64,000 nucleotides of DNA, taken from NCBI RefSeq assembly GCF_000369045.1, contig NZ_KB849790.1, positions 1 to 64,000 on the forward strand, written 5' to 3'. The notes under the pieces are model-generated. The model did not search any database, was not told the origin of the DNA, and saw only the letters and a program-made list of their open reading frames with translations. Each line of letters opens with the position of its first letter. Within the stretch, counting starts at the first letter, position 1. Source of the stretch: Acinetobacter pittii ATCC 19004 = CIP 70.29 (GTDB taxonomy: Bacteria; Pseudomonadota; Gammaproteobacteria; Pseudomonadales; Moraxellaceae). Below are positions 54,812-64,000 of this stretch, piece by piece. A program made the translations under genes and the position numbers.

Positions 54812-55267
54812 TTATTTTTCTTGGCTTATAATTTTATTAAAGGCATCTGATTTGAAATAATTAATGATCATCTCTCCACCATCTTGTGTAGAAGATGATA
54901 CTTTGGGTGGTTCCTCATAATTAAACTTATAGTCTGGAGGAATAAATTTTGAGATTGGTGGAAGCTTTGCCTCACCTCTAGTTGTAATTCTTTCAATAAA
55001 ACCTGCAAGCCAGAGTATATATTCATCTTTATTTTTATAGTTAGGCATAAGGCTCATGTCTAACTTAATGGCACACTCCTCTAAGGGCTTAGTTAGGCAT
55101 TCCTCAAAATCTATAAAATTGTATTTAAGTTTAAATTTGGTGCCTTTAATTTCATTACGAATTACACCAACTAATTGATTTAAGTGTTCTGCCGAGCTTT
55201 CTGAAAATAAATTTTTGTCCTCAATCTTTTTATATACATTCTCAGCGATGATTAAATATTGTGGCAT
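54812..55267 (-). CDS. small hypothetical protein, longer paralogue of the 53674 gene
   Basis: 151 residues, with GGGAG before the ATG. The first ~105 residues (MPQYLIIAENVYKKIEDKN ... IKLDMSLMPNYKNKDEYILWLAGFIERIT) match the smaller gene at 53674-53979. The tail (FIPPDYKFNYEEPPKVSSSTQDGGEMIINYFK) is unique. No named family. A terminator follows. The two copies have diverged considerably, so the duplication is not recent. Confidence 0.7.
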   Translation of the reverse strand: MPQYLIIAENVYKKIEDKNLFSESSAEHLNQLVGVIRNEIKGTKFKLKYNFIDFEECLTKPLEECAIKLDMSLMPNYKNKDEYILWLAGFIERITTRGEAKLPPISKFIPPDYKFNYEEPPKVSSSTQDGGEMIINYFKSDAFNKIISQEK

Positions 55268-55455
55268 CTCTATTTTCTCCCTTTTATTATTAAGCTACTC
55301 ACTCAGCCCTTTAAGGAAGTATGATAGATATCATGTTTTCTAATGTAATTGTTGTACTGCCAATTGTAATTAGAGTGTTTTTGTGAAACCTGCAAGCATA
55401 ACCATCCGAAAAAATTAAATTTAATGCAGACTAAGTCTCATTTTTAAAAAATTCT

Positions 55456-55882
55456 TTAGTCAAACAATATGTTTAGTTCATTCAGAGTTGGAAGTTCATC
55501 GTAAGATTCATCTGCATCTACTGTGTTTACCCAATTTGACTTTGAAACGATACAAAAATTAAGCTTTTTTAGCACAACAATATCTTTGTCTAATAAACCT
55601 AATGGAATCCACATAAAATCAGTAGTGCCTACTAAGTTTGGTAGTGGTGATCCACATTGACTGCAAAATGAAGATGTGAAGCCTGTTTCTTTTTTATAGG
55701 TGCGGACAAGTTCTAAACCTGATAACCATTCAAATTTATCCTTATTTACTAATGTTGCTGCATTTGCCCCCGTTCCAGTTTGTTTACGGCAGAGACTACA
55801 GTGGCAGTGATAGACCGTGTTTATTTTCTTAGTAACTGAAAATTTGACTTCATGGCACAGACAAGAACCCACGTGACTCATC
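55456..55882 (-). CDS. GFA-family zinc protein
   Basis: About 141 residues from the ATG at 55882, with AGGA eight bases upstream; an ATG at 55890 touches that site and is less likely. Zinc ligands appear in order: GSCLCHEVKF, YHCHCSLCRKQTG and SSFCSQCGSPLPN. This is the glutathione-dependent formaldehyde-activating (Gfa/CENP-V) fold. Many members do not act on formaldehyde, so the substrate is open. It is a single gene. Confidence 0.88.
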
Positions 55883-56069
55883 TCAAGCATCCTTAAAAAA
55901 TAATGTTGAATATAGCATTAGGCATAAAAGGGTTAAATTTAACTTTATATTTTTAAATAGATATATCTCTATAAAAATAAAGAATTGCTAGCGTTGAGGC
56001 TTGGCAGAATGTATTTATAACGTTTAATATGAATTTTGACATATAAATTGAATATAAAAATGCTGTGAT

Positions 56070-57668
56070 GTGCTTATCTTGGATGCGACTTTAAAAGCTT
56101 ACATGATTAATCAAATTTATCAGCAGTATAGTAGTATGGCATTAAATGCTTGGGGCTTTACACATACACCTTCGTATAACGGTACATACGACCCTGATGA
56201 GAATGATATAGTGACGAATAGCTTTAATTGGTTGAATGATGAGCAAGCTACAAAAAAAACAGAACAAGGACTGACTGCTTTTGTGGCATTAGATGATGCC
56301 TTTATTAGTATCGCTTCTCGTATGTATCTGATTAGAAATGCAAAAGAAAAAATCGATTTACAATATTATATTTGGACCAATGATTTTGTTGGAAACTTAA
56401 TGCTGCACGAGTTACTAACGGCGGCAGATCGTGGCGTAAAAATCCGCTTACTTATTGATGATCAAAATGGAGTAAAGCTGGATGGAGTTCTTAGAAGCCT
56501 TCTCCACCACCCCAATTTTGAAATTCGATTATTTAATCCATATAAGTTTAGATATTTAAGAATTTTAGACTATATTTTTCGGTTCAAAAAAGTAAATCAT
56601 CGCATGCATAATAAGTTAATTATTGCAGATGGCGTGATTGCGGTAACAGGCGGTCGAAATATTAGTAGTGAGTATTTTGATGCAAGTAGTAAATTTCAGT
56701 TTACAGATCTAGATATTTTATTTTATGGACATACCGTACAACATGCACAGTCTGTCTTTAATGATTTTTGGGAAAGCGATTTAAGTCAAAATGCTACTGA
56801 GCTGGTAGGAACATGTGCTGTCCACCATTTGCAAACACTAAGGCAGCACTACCATGATTTAATTCATGAAAGTGAAAATCATACTCAAACTGAAGATAAG
56901 CTTTACGATGCTCAAAGCTATTTAAAAGAACTTTTAGAGCACTATCCAATCCAGTGGTCAAAAGCATATTTTGTTGCTGATTCACCTAAAAAAATCTTAG
57001 GACTGGCCGCTAAAGAAGAAATGCTTTATGGGCAAGTCCTAAAGATTATGGGTGAACCAAAGCAGCATATCGAATTAGCTTCTGCTTATTTTGTTCCTAC
57101 TCAACAAGGCACTTATTATTTAAAACAACTCAAGGTGCAAGGTGTTAAAGTTAGGGTTTTAACCAACTCTTTTGCTGCAAATGATGTAGCAATTGTGCAT
57201 GCCTTTTATAGTCAATATCGAGTCGAGATGCTTAAAAGTGGTGTAGAACTATTTGAGTTTAAGCCCTTTTTAGAACGCAGACGCAGAACTTGGTATGAAG
57301 TGGTGACTGGAAGTGTGATTCCTGCTAAAGGTAAAAATAAATCGAGCTTACATGCCAAGTTTTTTGATGTAGACGGTAAAGTATTTATTGGTTCGTTTAA
57401 CTTTGATCCTCGTTCGACTTACTTAAATACTGAGGTCGGTCTGGTTATTGAGTCGAGTCAATTACAAGCGCAAATTTCGGTCATGCTCGATCAGCACTTA
57501 CCTCAAGTTGCTTACCAGCTTAAGTTAAATAGTGAAGGCAAAATTGTTTGGTTAGATTATCAGTCGGATGGAAAGATTGTTGAATATGAAAAAGACCCAG
57601 ATACGAGCCTTTTCCAACGTACCATGATTAAAGCTGTTTCATATTTACCAGTTGAATGGATGATGTAA
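56070..57668 (+). CDS. phospholipase D-family protein
   Basis: Up to 532 residues. Two HKD motifs are intact: MHNKLIIADGVIAVTGGRN (His about residue 180) and LHAKFFDVDGKVFIGSFNFDPRS (His about residue 428), each followed by the expected Asn/Gly-rich turn. The enzyme hydrolyses or transfers phosphatidyl groups (PLD or cardiolipin-synthase-like). Acinetobacter carries several such PLDs linked to host interaction. The start is unsure: GTG at 56070 or ATG at 56103; neither has a strong ribosome site. It has no obvious signal peptide. Confidence 0.88.
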   Translation: MLILDATLKAYMINQIYQQYSSMALNAWGFTHTPSYNGTYDPDENDIVTNSFNWLNDEQATKKTEQGLTAFVALDDAFISIASRMYLIRNAKEKIDLQYYIWTNDFVGNLMLHELLTAADRGVKIRLLIDDQNGVKLDGVLRSLLHHPNFEIRLFNPYKFRYLRILDYIFRFKKVNHRMHNKLIIADGVIAVTGGRNISSEYFDASSKFQFTDLDILFYGHTVQHAQSVFNDFWESDLSQNATELVGTCAVHHLQTLRQHYHDLIHESENHTQTEDKLYDAQSYLKELLEHYPIQWSKAYFVADSPKKILGLAAKEEMLYGQVLKIMGEPKQHIELASAYFVPTQQGTYYLKQLKVQGVKVRVLTNSFAANDVAIVHAFYSQYRVEMLKSGVELFEFKPFLERRRRTWYEVVTGSVIPAKGKNKSSLHAKFFDVDGKVFIGSFNFDPRSTYLNTEVGLVIESSQLQAQISVMLDQHLPQVAYQLKLNSEGKIVWLDYQSDGKIVEYEKDPDTSLFQRTMIKAVSYLPVEWMM

Positions 57669-57685
57669 CAGCATTTCAAGTTTAC

Positions 57686-58273
57686 TTATAAAATGCCTAT
57701 CTCTTTAAAGAATTTTTGATAAGCCTCTGCTTTCTTCTCTAGCGCTAATGGATATGCTCTAGAAGAAGATGGTAGACGATATAAATTAATATTTCGTCCA
57801 GCAAAGTAAGTCGAGGTAGACATTCCTATAAGCGGTTTTTCGGTGTGCTCTGGTAAAACTGAAATTAAAGTATCAGTCGCTTTATCGCCTGTGGTCATAA
57901 TGGTTTGACATAGAGGAATTTGCTGAAGTAAAACTGCAAGATCTGTTGGTGTTACTATTTCAAGAAATTTATCTGCGGCATTCCCTTTCAACCGCTTAAT
58001 TTGATAAGCGGTATCAAAGATTGCAATACCAGTTTCAATCAAGAAGTTTCGAATACGTTCTTCATTAAAATTTTTTTGGCTTTCACTTAAAAAGTAAGTT
58101 TTGTCTTGGAAAAAGATCAAACCGAAAATACGCCACATATCATTTTGGAAATTGGGATAGTAAAAATCCATCTTCCATTTATTACGTGGTGGTGGAAAAC
58201 TGCCTAATATTAATAAACGGGCATTCTCAGGTAAAAATGGCTCAAGTGGATGGGTTTCTATCTCAATTATCAT
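57686..58273 (-). CDS. uracil-DNA-glycosylase-family protein
   Basis: 195 residues. LEPFLPENARLLILGSFPPPRNKWKMDFYYPNFQNDMWRIFG carries the UDG-superfamily motif LILGSFP (motif A) with the aromatic stacking region, and a LPSSSRAY segment near the end resembles motif B. It would remove damaged or mismatched bases (uracil or hypoxanthine). It converges on the phospholipase gene with an 18-base gap. Confidence 0.82.
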   Translation of the reverse strand: MIIEIETHPLEPFLPENARLLILGSFPPPRNKWKMDFYYPNFQNDMWRIFGLIFFQDKTYFLSESQKNFNEERIRNFLIETGIAIFDTAYQIKRLKGNAADKFLEIVTPTDLAVLLQQIPLCQTIMTTGDKATDTLISVLPEHTEKPLIGMSTSTYFAGRNINLYRLPSSSRAYPLALEKKAEAYQKFFKEIGIL

Positions 58274-58393
58274 AAAAAATCAGTATTTACTTAAAAAATT
58301 TTATAAACAAATTAACCTATTTTTTAGTTAATCACGAGTCATGAAATGCAATTTCTCTAGATTAAAGCGTTAAAGGTTGTACAAAAGCGATCA

Positions 58394-59458
58394 TTATTGA
58401 GGAATACTTATTTTAAAAATGCTATGTGAGTGTTGATTTAAATAATCGACTTGACCTTTATGGGCAATGACAAGGGCTTGTACAACCGAAAGACCTAACC
58501 CAGTGCCGCCTAATTCTTTATTTCTTGATTGTTCTAACCTGAAAAAAGGGTTAAATAAATCTTTACGATGCTCAGCTGAAATGCCTGGTCCTTCATCTTC
58601 TATTTCAAGAATCCAGTTAGTTTGTTCTTGTCTCGTTGAAACAATTAACTTTCCCGGATTTGCATAACGTGTAGCGTTATCCAGTAAAGCAATTAAAATC
58701 TGTTCAATTCGCCGTTGATCACACTCAACTTTTGGCGCTTCAATATCGAAAATGACTTTAAGCTGAGCTTTTTCTAATTTTTCTTCAAACATGTGCACGA
58801 CTTTGTGAGCAGTTTCATTAAAACAAATCGTTTCGAGGTTAAGTCTAAGCTGTTGGTTTTCAAAAAGACTCAATGTACGTAAATCTTCGACTAGGTTTGA
58901 AAGACCTTCTACTTGATTTAGTAAATTTTTAAATAAAATGGGGTCAGCTTCAAAAACACCATCAATAATCCCCTGCAACCTACCTTGCAAAATGGTGACT
59001 GGCGTTCTTAACTCATGTGCAATTGCGGCATTCCAGACATGAGCATTTTCAACTGAGGTCTCTAGTTTTTGAGCCATATCATTAAAATTATCCATAAGCT
59101 CACCAATTTCAGAAGAATGATGCGTCGGTTTTTCAACTCGTGCACTTAAATTCCCATGACTAATTTTCTTGGCTGCATCTGCTAATAGATTAATAGGCAC
59201 AATAAAGCGTTGAGCAAGCTTGATGCCTAAAATAATTGATAATGCTGTGCCAAACAAAAGCACGGCGAATAACCATATACCATCTAGATAGTGGAAAAAC
59301 TCATCACTTTCTTTCAGCTTTTCGAGAGATATAAGCCCTACTTCAATTGCAACATAGTAGGTGCCATAACCTAAAATTAGCGAACTCAGCGTAACACTTA
59401 GGCTGGTAAAGCTCAGTGCAATAATCAGTTGTTTACTAATGCCTGTTTTATTTTTCAT
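58394..59458 (-). CDS. adeS: AdeS sensor histidine kinase
   Basis: 354 residues. Two N-terminal membrane helices, a HAMP linker (LAQRFIVPINLLADAAKKISHGNLSARV) and the H-box NAAIAHELRTPVTILQGRL with His148 are present. The ATPase domain has N (LLDNATRYA), G1 (DEGPGIS) and G2 (GGTGLGLSVV) boxes. It phosphorylates AdeR to control adeAB(C). Its start overlaps the adeR end by 11 bases. Residues differ at many positions from the A. baumannii AdeS I recall. Confidence 0.93.
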   Translation of the reverse strand: MKNKTGISKQLIIALSFTSLSVTLSSLILGYGTYYVAIEVGLISLEKLKESDEFFHYLDGIWLFAVLLFGTALSIILGIKLAQRFIVPINLLADAAKKISHGNLSARVEKPTHHSSEIGELMDNFNDMAQKLETSVENAHVWNAAIAHELRTPVTILQGRLQGIIDGVFEADPILFKNLLNQVEGLSNLVEDLRTLSLFENQQLRLNLETICFNETAHKVVHMFEEKLEKAQLKVIFDIEAPKVECDQRRIEQILIALLDNATRYANPGKLIVSTRQEQTNWILEIEDEGPGISAEHRKDLFNPFFRLEQSRNKELGGTGLGLSVVQALVIAHKGQVDYLNQHSHSIFKISIPQ

Positions 59459-60179
59459 GTGGATGATCCAACCTGTAGCCTACACCACGAACATTGATGA
59501 GCATATTTCGTAAACCTAGATCTTCTATTTTCTTTCGTAGCTTACTGACATGACTATCGACCGTACGTTCTAATGCATCTCGATCTGGTAGACACTGATT
59601 CATGAGTTCTGAACGGGTAAAGACTTTATGAGGATGAGGCAACATCAGTAATAAAATTTTGTACTCAGTTAGAGTTAAATTGAGTGCTTGTTTTTGATCC
59701 CCCGAATGGATATAAGCAGTATGAATTTCGGTATTCACCTCAATATTTTTATAAATCAGATTTCGGTTAGGAGCTTGCTGATTTTGTTGAGTACGTCTTA
59801 GTACTGCTTGTACACGTGCGACCACTTCATTTGGATTAAACGGTTTTACGACAAAGTCGTCTGCTCCAATTCTTAAAGCCATGACTTTATCAATTTCTTG
59901 ATCTAAAGCCGTAAGCATAATGACTGGTGTTGCTGCTTTCTGCCGAATTTTATTCAGTACTTCCCACCCGCTCAGTTCCGGCATTTTTATATCGAGAATC
60001 ACCAGATCAATAGGCTGCGCTGCGTGTATTTCAATTGCCTGCTTACCATTCATGGCCCGTACAACACGCATACCTTCACGCTTAAGATAATGTTCAATAA
60101 TATCGCCAATATCATATTCATCTTCTACAACAAGAATAAGCTTATCCTGACAATTAAACGTAAAGGTTGACTCGAACAT
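59448..60179 (-). CDS. adeR: AdeR response regulator
   Basis: 243 residues, OmpR/PhoB family. The receiver domain has the acidic pair (VVEDEYD), phospho-acceptor Asp63 (LVILDIKMPELSGW) and Lys in VVKPF. The C-terminal winged helix ends with VDSHVSKLRKKIEDLGLRNMLINVRGVGYRL. It activates the divergent adeAB operon through direct repeats in the gap. Overlaps adeS, so the pair is one operon. Confidence 0.95.
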   Translation of the reverse strand: MFESTFTFNCQDKLILVVEDEYDIGDIIEHYLKREGMRVVRAMNGKQAIEIHAAQPIDLVILDIKMPELSGWEVLNKIRQKAATPVIMLTALDQEIDKVMALRIGADDFVVKPFNPNEVVARVQAVLRRTQQNQQAPNRNLIYKNIEVNTEIHTAYIHSGDQKQALNLTLTEYKILLLMLPHPHKVFTRSELMNQCLPDRDALERTVDSHVSKLRKKIEDLGLRNMLINVRGVGYRLDHPHEK

Positions 60180-60234
60180 AGCAATAAGACGCGGGAAAAA
60201 TTTGATTTATCATACGCGTATTTTTTGATAGATC

Positions 60235-60251
60235 TCCACACTTTTTCCACA
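60235..60251. promoter_or_regulatory. AdeR direct-repeat site
   Basis: TCCACA occurs at 60235-60240 and again at 60246-60251, an 11-base period (one helical turn), within the adeR-adeA gap. Published work on A. baumannii describes AdeR binding a direct repeat of this type at the same place. Confidence 0.7.
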
Positions 60252-60322
60252 TATTCGTGATTTTGGTTACACACACATCAAAAATAATGCCAGCATCTAG
60301 AAGTCCATTAGGTGTTATAAAA

Positions 60323-61489
60323 GTGCAAAAGCATTTTTTAGTTCCATTCGTTTTATCTTTCGGTCTTGTATTACATGGCTGTGGCAATGAACAAGTAAGT
60401 GATCAAACACAAGTACCTACGGCTAAGGTTACAGTTATTTCAATTCAACCGCAGTCTATTAACTTTAGTGAAAATCTACCAGCGCGTGTTCAAGCTTTCA
60501 GAACTGCTGAAATTCGTCCTCAAGTTGGCGGTATTATCGAAAAAGTTTTATTCGCTCAAGGTAGTGAAGTTAAAGCTGGACAACCTCTATATAAAATAAA
60601 CTCAGAAACATTTGAGGCTGATGTAAATAGTAATCGAGCTGGTTTAAATAAAGCTGAAGCAGAAGTAAACCGCTTAAAAATACAACTTGAGCGCTACCAG
60701 CAACTTTTACCAAGTAATGCGATTAGCAAGCAAGAAGTAAGTAATGTCGAAGCGCAATATCGACAAGCGATTGCAGATGTTGCTCAAATGAAAGCGTTAT
60801 TGGCTCGTCAAAATCTTAATTTACAGTATGCGACAGTGCGAGCACCGATTTCCGGACGTATTGGTAAATCATTCGTAACGGAAGGCGCTTTGGTTAGTCA
60901 GGCTGATAGCAACACTATGGCGACTATTCAACAAATTGACCGCGTTTATGTCGATGTAAAGCAGTCTATTGGAGAATATGAGCGCCTACAGGCGGCTCTA
61001 CAAAGTGGTGAGTTATCAGCCAACAATCAAAAAGCTGTACAGATTTTGAATAGTTTGGGACAGCCCTATAACGTTACAGCAAAAATGCTGTTTGAAGATA
61101 TAAATGTGGACCCTGAAACTGGGGATGTCACCATCCGTATTGAAGTGAACAATCCTGAAAGAAAATTACTGCCGGGTATGTATGTCCGCGTTAATATTGA
61201 GCGTGCTTCGGTTCCTCAGGCCTTACTCGTGCCAGAACAAGCTATTCAGCGCAATATGAATGGCGATCCTCAAGTATATGTAGTGAATGCCAAAGGTGGC
61301 GCAGATGTTCGCTCAATAGAGTTAGGGCAACAATATGAGCAGTTTTATCTCATCAATAAAGGGCTGAAAGCAGGCGACAAAGTTGTTGTTGAAGGCATAG
61401 AGCGTATCCAACCCAACCAAAAACTGGCAATTTCAGCATGGAAAGCAGCCTCAACAAAAAATACGGTGAAGCAAGGAGATGCTAAATGA
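60323..61489 (+). CDS. adeA: AdeA efflux adaptor lipoprotein
   Basis: 388 residues from GTG at 60323 (start VQKHFLVPFVLSFGLVLHGC). This gives a lipoprotein signal and matches the MQKH start of A. baumannii AdeA. A longer ATA/ATG-type frame from 60257 would place coding sequence directly after the AdeR site. RND adaptor marks include FRTAEIRPQVGGIIEKVLFAQGSEVKAGQPLYKI and LQYATVRAPISGRIGKSFVTEGALV. It links AdeB to an outer-membrane channel. The stop overlaps adeB as ATGA. Confidence 0.92.
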   Translation: MQKHFLVPFVLSFGLVLHGCGNEQVSDQTQVPTAKVTVISIQPQSINFSENLPARVQAFRTAEIRPQVGGIIEKVLFAQGSEVKAGQPLYKINSETFEADVNSNRAGLNKAEAEVNRLKIQLERYQQLLPSNAISKQEVSNVEAQYRQAIADVAQMKALLARQNLNLQYATVRAPISGRIGKSFVTEGALVSQADSNTMATIQQIDRVYVDVKQSIGEYERLQAALQSGELSANNQKAVQILNSLGQPYNVTAKMLFEDINVDPETGDVTIRIEVNNPERKLLPGMYVRVNIERASVPQALLVPEQAIQRNMNGDPQVYVVNAKGGADVRSIELGQQYEQFYLINKGLKAGDKVVVEGIERIQPNQKLAISAWKAASTKNTVKQGDAK

Positions 61490-64000
61490 TGTCTCAATTC
61501 TTTATTCGCCGTCCTGTTTTTGCATGGGTAATTGCAATTTTTATTATTCTATTTGGTGTACTGAGTATTCCAAAGTTACCCATTGCACGCTTTCCGAGTG
61601 TTGCACCACCCGAAGTGAACATTACAGCAAGTTATCCTGGCGCTACTCCCAAAACGATTAATGATAGTGTAATTACCCTTATTGAACGGGAAATGTCAGG
61701 AGTAAAAAACTTACTCTACTATAGTGCTACAACAGATTCGTCAGGAACCGCTGAAATTACCGCGACGTTTAAACCCGGTACTAATGTGGATATGGCACAA
61801 GTCGACGTACAAAACAAAATTAAAGCGGTTGAAGCACGCTTACCCCAAGTCGTCCGCCAACAAGGCTTAGCTGTAGAGGCATCGTCCTCAGGCTTTTTAA
61901 TGCTTGTCGGTTTAAACTCACCTAACCATCGTTATTCAGAAGTCGATTTAAGCGATTATCTGGTTCGTAATGTGGTCGAAGAGCTTAAACGTGTTGACGG
62001 TGTCGGAAAAATTCAGTCCTTTGGTGCCGAAAAAGCGATGCGAATTTGGGTAGACCCAAATAAATTAGTTTCTTATGGTCTATCGATTAGTGATGTAAAT
62101 AATGCAATTCGTAACAATAATATCGATATTGCACCAGGACGACTTGGTGACCGTCCTCTCGTTAATGGTCAATTAATTACTATACCTTTATCCGCTCAAG
62201 GACAGCTTGAAAATGTAGAGCAGTTCAAAAATATTAGTCTAAAGAGCAATATTAGTGGTGCCAATATTAAGTTGTCGGATGTAGCCGACGTAGAAATGGG
62301 AGCTCAGTCATATAATTTTGCGATTTTAGAAAATGGTAAACCTGCAACAGCTGCGGCCATTCAGTTGAGCCCTGGTGCAAATGCAGTAAAAACAGCAGAT
62401 GCGGTAAAACAGAAACTCGAAGAACTAAAAGTAAATTTACCTGAAGGCATGCAATTTAGCGTTCCTTACGATACTGCACCTTTTGTTAAAATTTCGATAG
62501 AAAAAGTAGTTCATACATTAATTGAAGCCATGGTTTTGGTCTTCATTGTGATGTATCTATTTCTTCATAATGTTCGCTATACCTTAATTCCTGCGATTGT
62601 CGCTCCAATTGCCCTGCTTGGTACGTTTACCATCATGCTTTTAACAGGTTACTCAATTAATGTGTTAACCATGTTCGGTATGGTGCTTGCGATCGGGATT
62701 ATCGTCGATGACGCGATTGTAGTCGTTGAGAATGTAGAACGAATTATGGCAACCGAAGGTCTATCGCCTAAAGAAGCGACTTCAAAAGCCATGACAGAGA
62801 TTACCAGCCCGATTATTGGTATTACTTTGGTACTGGCAGCCGTATTTTTACCAATGGCCTTAGCAAGTGGTTCAGTCGGTATTATTTACCGCCAATTTAC
62901 CATTACGATGTCAGTCTCAATTTTATTCTCGGCATTTTTAGCTTTAACACTCACCCCTGCACTTTGTGCAACCTTATTAAAACCTGTTGATGCAAATCAT
63001 CAAAAGAAAGGTTTTTATGCATGGTTTGATCGTAGCTTTGATAAAGTCACAAAAAAATATGAAGCGATTTTACTTAAAGTCGTTAAACATGCTATTCCGA
63101 CTCTAATTATTTTTGTGGTGATTACAGGTTTAACTTTTGCAGGTATGAAATATTGGCCAACTGCTTTTATGCCCGAGGAAGATCAAGGCTGGTTTTTAAC
63201 GTCGTTCCAATTACCTTCAGATGCGACTGCTGAACGTACGACAAAAATTGTGAAAGATTTTGAAAACCATTTAAATGAGCAGTCGGATGTTAAAAGCAAT
63301 ATTTCAATTATGGGTTGGGGTTTTAGTGGCGCTGGCCAAAACGTTGCACTCGCTTTTACAACCTTAAAAGATTTTGGTGAGCGTGATAAATCTACTACTG
63401 ACTATACCAACTTCATAAATGTTGAAATGGCAAACAGTAAAGAAGGTACAACTATGTCTGTACTTCCTCCAGCAATTGATGAATTGGGTACATCTTCAGG
63501 CTTTAGTTTGCGTTTACAAGACAAAGCAAATTTAGGAATGCCTGCTTTAATTTCGGCCCAAGAAAAGCTTATGGAAATGGCGGCCCAAAACAAAAAGTTT
63601 TATATGGTTTACCCAGAAGGTTTACCTCAAGGTGACAATATTAGCTTGAAGATCGACCGCGAGAAATTAAATACTCTAGGAGTAAGCTTTGCTTCTGTTT
63701 CGGATATTATTTCGACCTCAATGGGATCGATGTATATCAATGATTTTCCAAATCAAGGCAGAATGCAGCAAGTTATTGTTCAAGCCAATGCAAAATCACG
63801 AATGCATTTAAAAGATATCTTGAGTTTGAAGGTTGCAGGCGCAAACGGACAACTGGTGTCTTTATCTGAGGTCGTGATTCCTCAGTGGAATAAGTTGCCA
63901 CAGCAATATAACCGCTACAATGGCCGACCATCATTAAGTATAGCTGGAGTGCCTAACATAGGGGTATCTTCAGGTGATGCGATGCGAGAAATGGAAAAGC
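61486..64000 (+). CDS. adeB: AdeB RND multidrug efflux pump (3' truncated by window)
   Basis: 838 complete codons of an expected ~1035 are present, with no interruption. AGGAG at 61474-61478 lies seven bases before the ATG at 61486. The start MMSQFFIRRPVFAWVIAIFII, FGMVLAIGIIVDDAIVVVENVERIM (proton-relay Asp pair in helix 4), FLPMALASGSVG and MPEEDQGWFLTSFQLP are RND/HAE1 signatures. It expels aminoglycosides, tigecycline and other drugs in related species. adeC, if present, would lie beyond the window. Confidence 0.95.
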   Translation, partial: MMSQFFIRRPVFAWVIAIFIILFGVLSIPKLPIARFPSVAPPEVNITASYPGATPKTINDSVITLIEREMSGVKNLLYYSATTDSSGTAEITATFKPGTNVDMAQVDVQNKIKAVEARLPQVVRQQGLAVEASSSGFLMLVGLNSPNHRYSEVDLSDYLVRNVVEELKRVDGVGKIQSFGAEKAMRIWVDPNKLVSYGLSISDVNNAIRNNNIDIAPGRLGDRPLVNGQLITIPLSAQGQLENVEQFKNISLKSNISGANIKLSDVADVEMGAQSYNFAILENGKPATAAAIQLSPGANAVKTADAVKQKLEELKVNLPEGMQFSVPYDTAPFVKISIEKVVHTLIEAMVLVFIVMYLFLHNVRYTLIPAIVAPIALLGTFTIMLLTGYSINVLTMFGMVLAIGIIVDDAIVVVENVERIMATEGLSPKEATSKAMTEITSPIIGITLVLAAVFLPMALASGSVGIIYRQFTITMSVSILFSAFLALTLTPALCATLLKPVDANHQKKGFYAWFDRSFDKVTKKYEAILLKVVKHAIPTLIIFVVITGLTFAGMKYWPTAFMPEEDQGWFLTSFQLPSDATAERTTKIVKDFENHLNEQSDVKSNISIMGWGFSGAGQNVALAFTTLKDFGERDKSTTDYTNFINVEMANSKEGTTMSVLPPAIDELGTSSGFSLRLQDKANLGMPALISAQEKLMEMAAQNKKFYMVYPEGLPQGDNISLKIDREKLNTLGVSFASVSDIISTSMGSMYINDFPNQGRMQQVIVQANAKSRMHLKDILSLKVAGANGQLVSLSEVVIPQWNKLPQQYNRYNGRPSLSIAGVPNIGVSSGDAMREMEK

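Overview
The window is chromosomal DNA of an Acinetobacter, most likely a member of the A. calcoaceticus-baumannii complex. The DNA is AT-rich. The adeRS/adeAB efflux locus sits at the right end, and the other gene families (Csu-unlike chaperone-usher fimbriae, DUF4882-type protein, NadV/NrtR salvage genes, putative solute-binding protein) are familiar from this genus. The AdeA and AdeS proteins look clearly different from the A. baumannii versions as I remember them, so a sister species is more likely than A. baumannii itself. No alignment was run.

Layout. 1-4.3 kb: the 3' end of a large CdiA/FhaB-like exoprotein ending in a zinc-deaminase-like toxin, followed by a probable immunity gene. 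4.4-10 kb: a LysR regulator divergent from a beta-alanine/omega-amino-acid catabolic set (aminotransferase, semialdehyde dehydrogenase, permease). 10-13.5 kb: an EmrAB-like exporter divergent from a TetR regulator, with a perfect palindromic operator between them. 13.6-18.5 kb: a PepSY membrane protein and a BtuFCD/FecBCD-like importer with a GNAT gene. 18.5-20.2 kb: an AraC regulator and a TauE/SafE exporter. 20.3-23.6 kb: an NMN/NAD salvage operon (PRPP synthetase, NadV, NrtR) behind a striking inverted repeat. 23.7-25.4 kb: an MTHFR-like protein and a tiny lipoprotein.

26.1-33.8 kb is the most intriguing part. An EmrA-like adaptor, a DHA2 transporter, a GNAT-like protein, a GH3-type acyl-adenylating/amide-forming enzyme, a TolC-like channel and a second GNAT-like protein lie on one strand, and the last four overlap end to start. 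This looks like a make-and-export pathway for a small acyl-amino-acid-like molecule. 34-36 kb holds an exported SurE, a lipoprotein and a small HD hydrolase. 36.4-39.6 kb is accessory DNA: a GC-richer structured stretch, a TetR gene, a long hairpin and four small phage-like or unknown genes. 39.7-42.2 kb has a solute-binding protein and 1.4 kb of apparently decayed DNA.

42.2-49 kb carries a chaperone-usher fimbrial operon (small pilin-like protein, major pilin, chaperone, usher, tip adhesin) and a DUF4882-like secreted protein. 49-56 kb holds glutathione-dependent formaldehyde dehydrogenase, a lone protein resembling phage non-contractile tail sheaths, a catalase-like lipoprotein, and a block of small minus-strand genes that includes a duplicated family and two very small proteins. 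56-64 kb has a phospholipase D, a uracil-DNA-glycosylase-family protein and adeSR divergent from adeAB; adeB runs off the end. No rRNA, tRNA, CRISPR array or intact insertion sequence was recognised.
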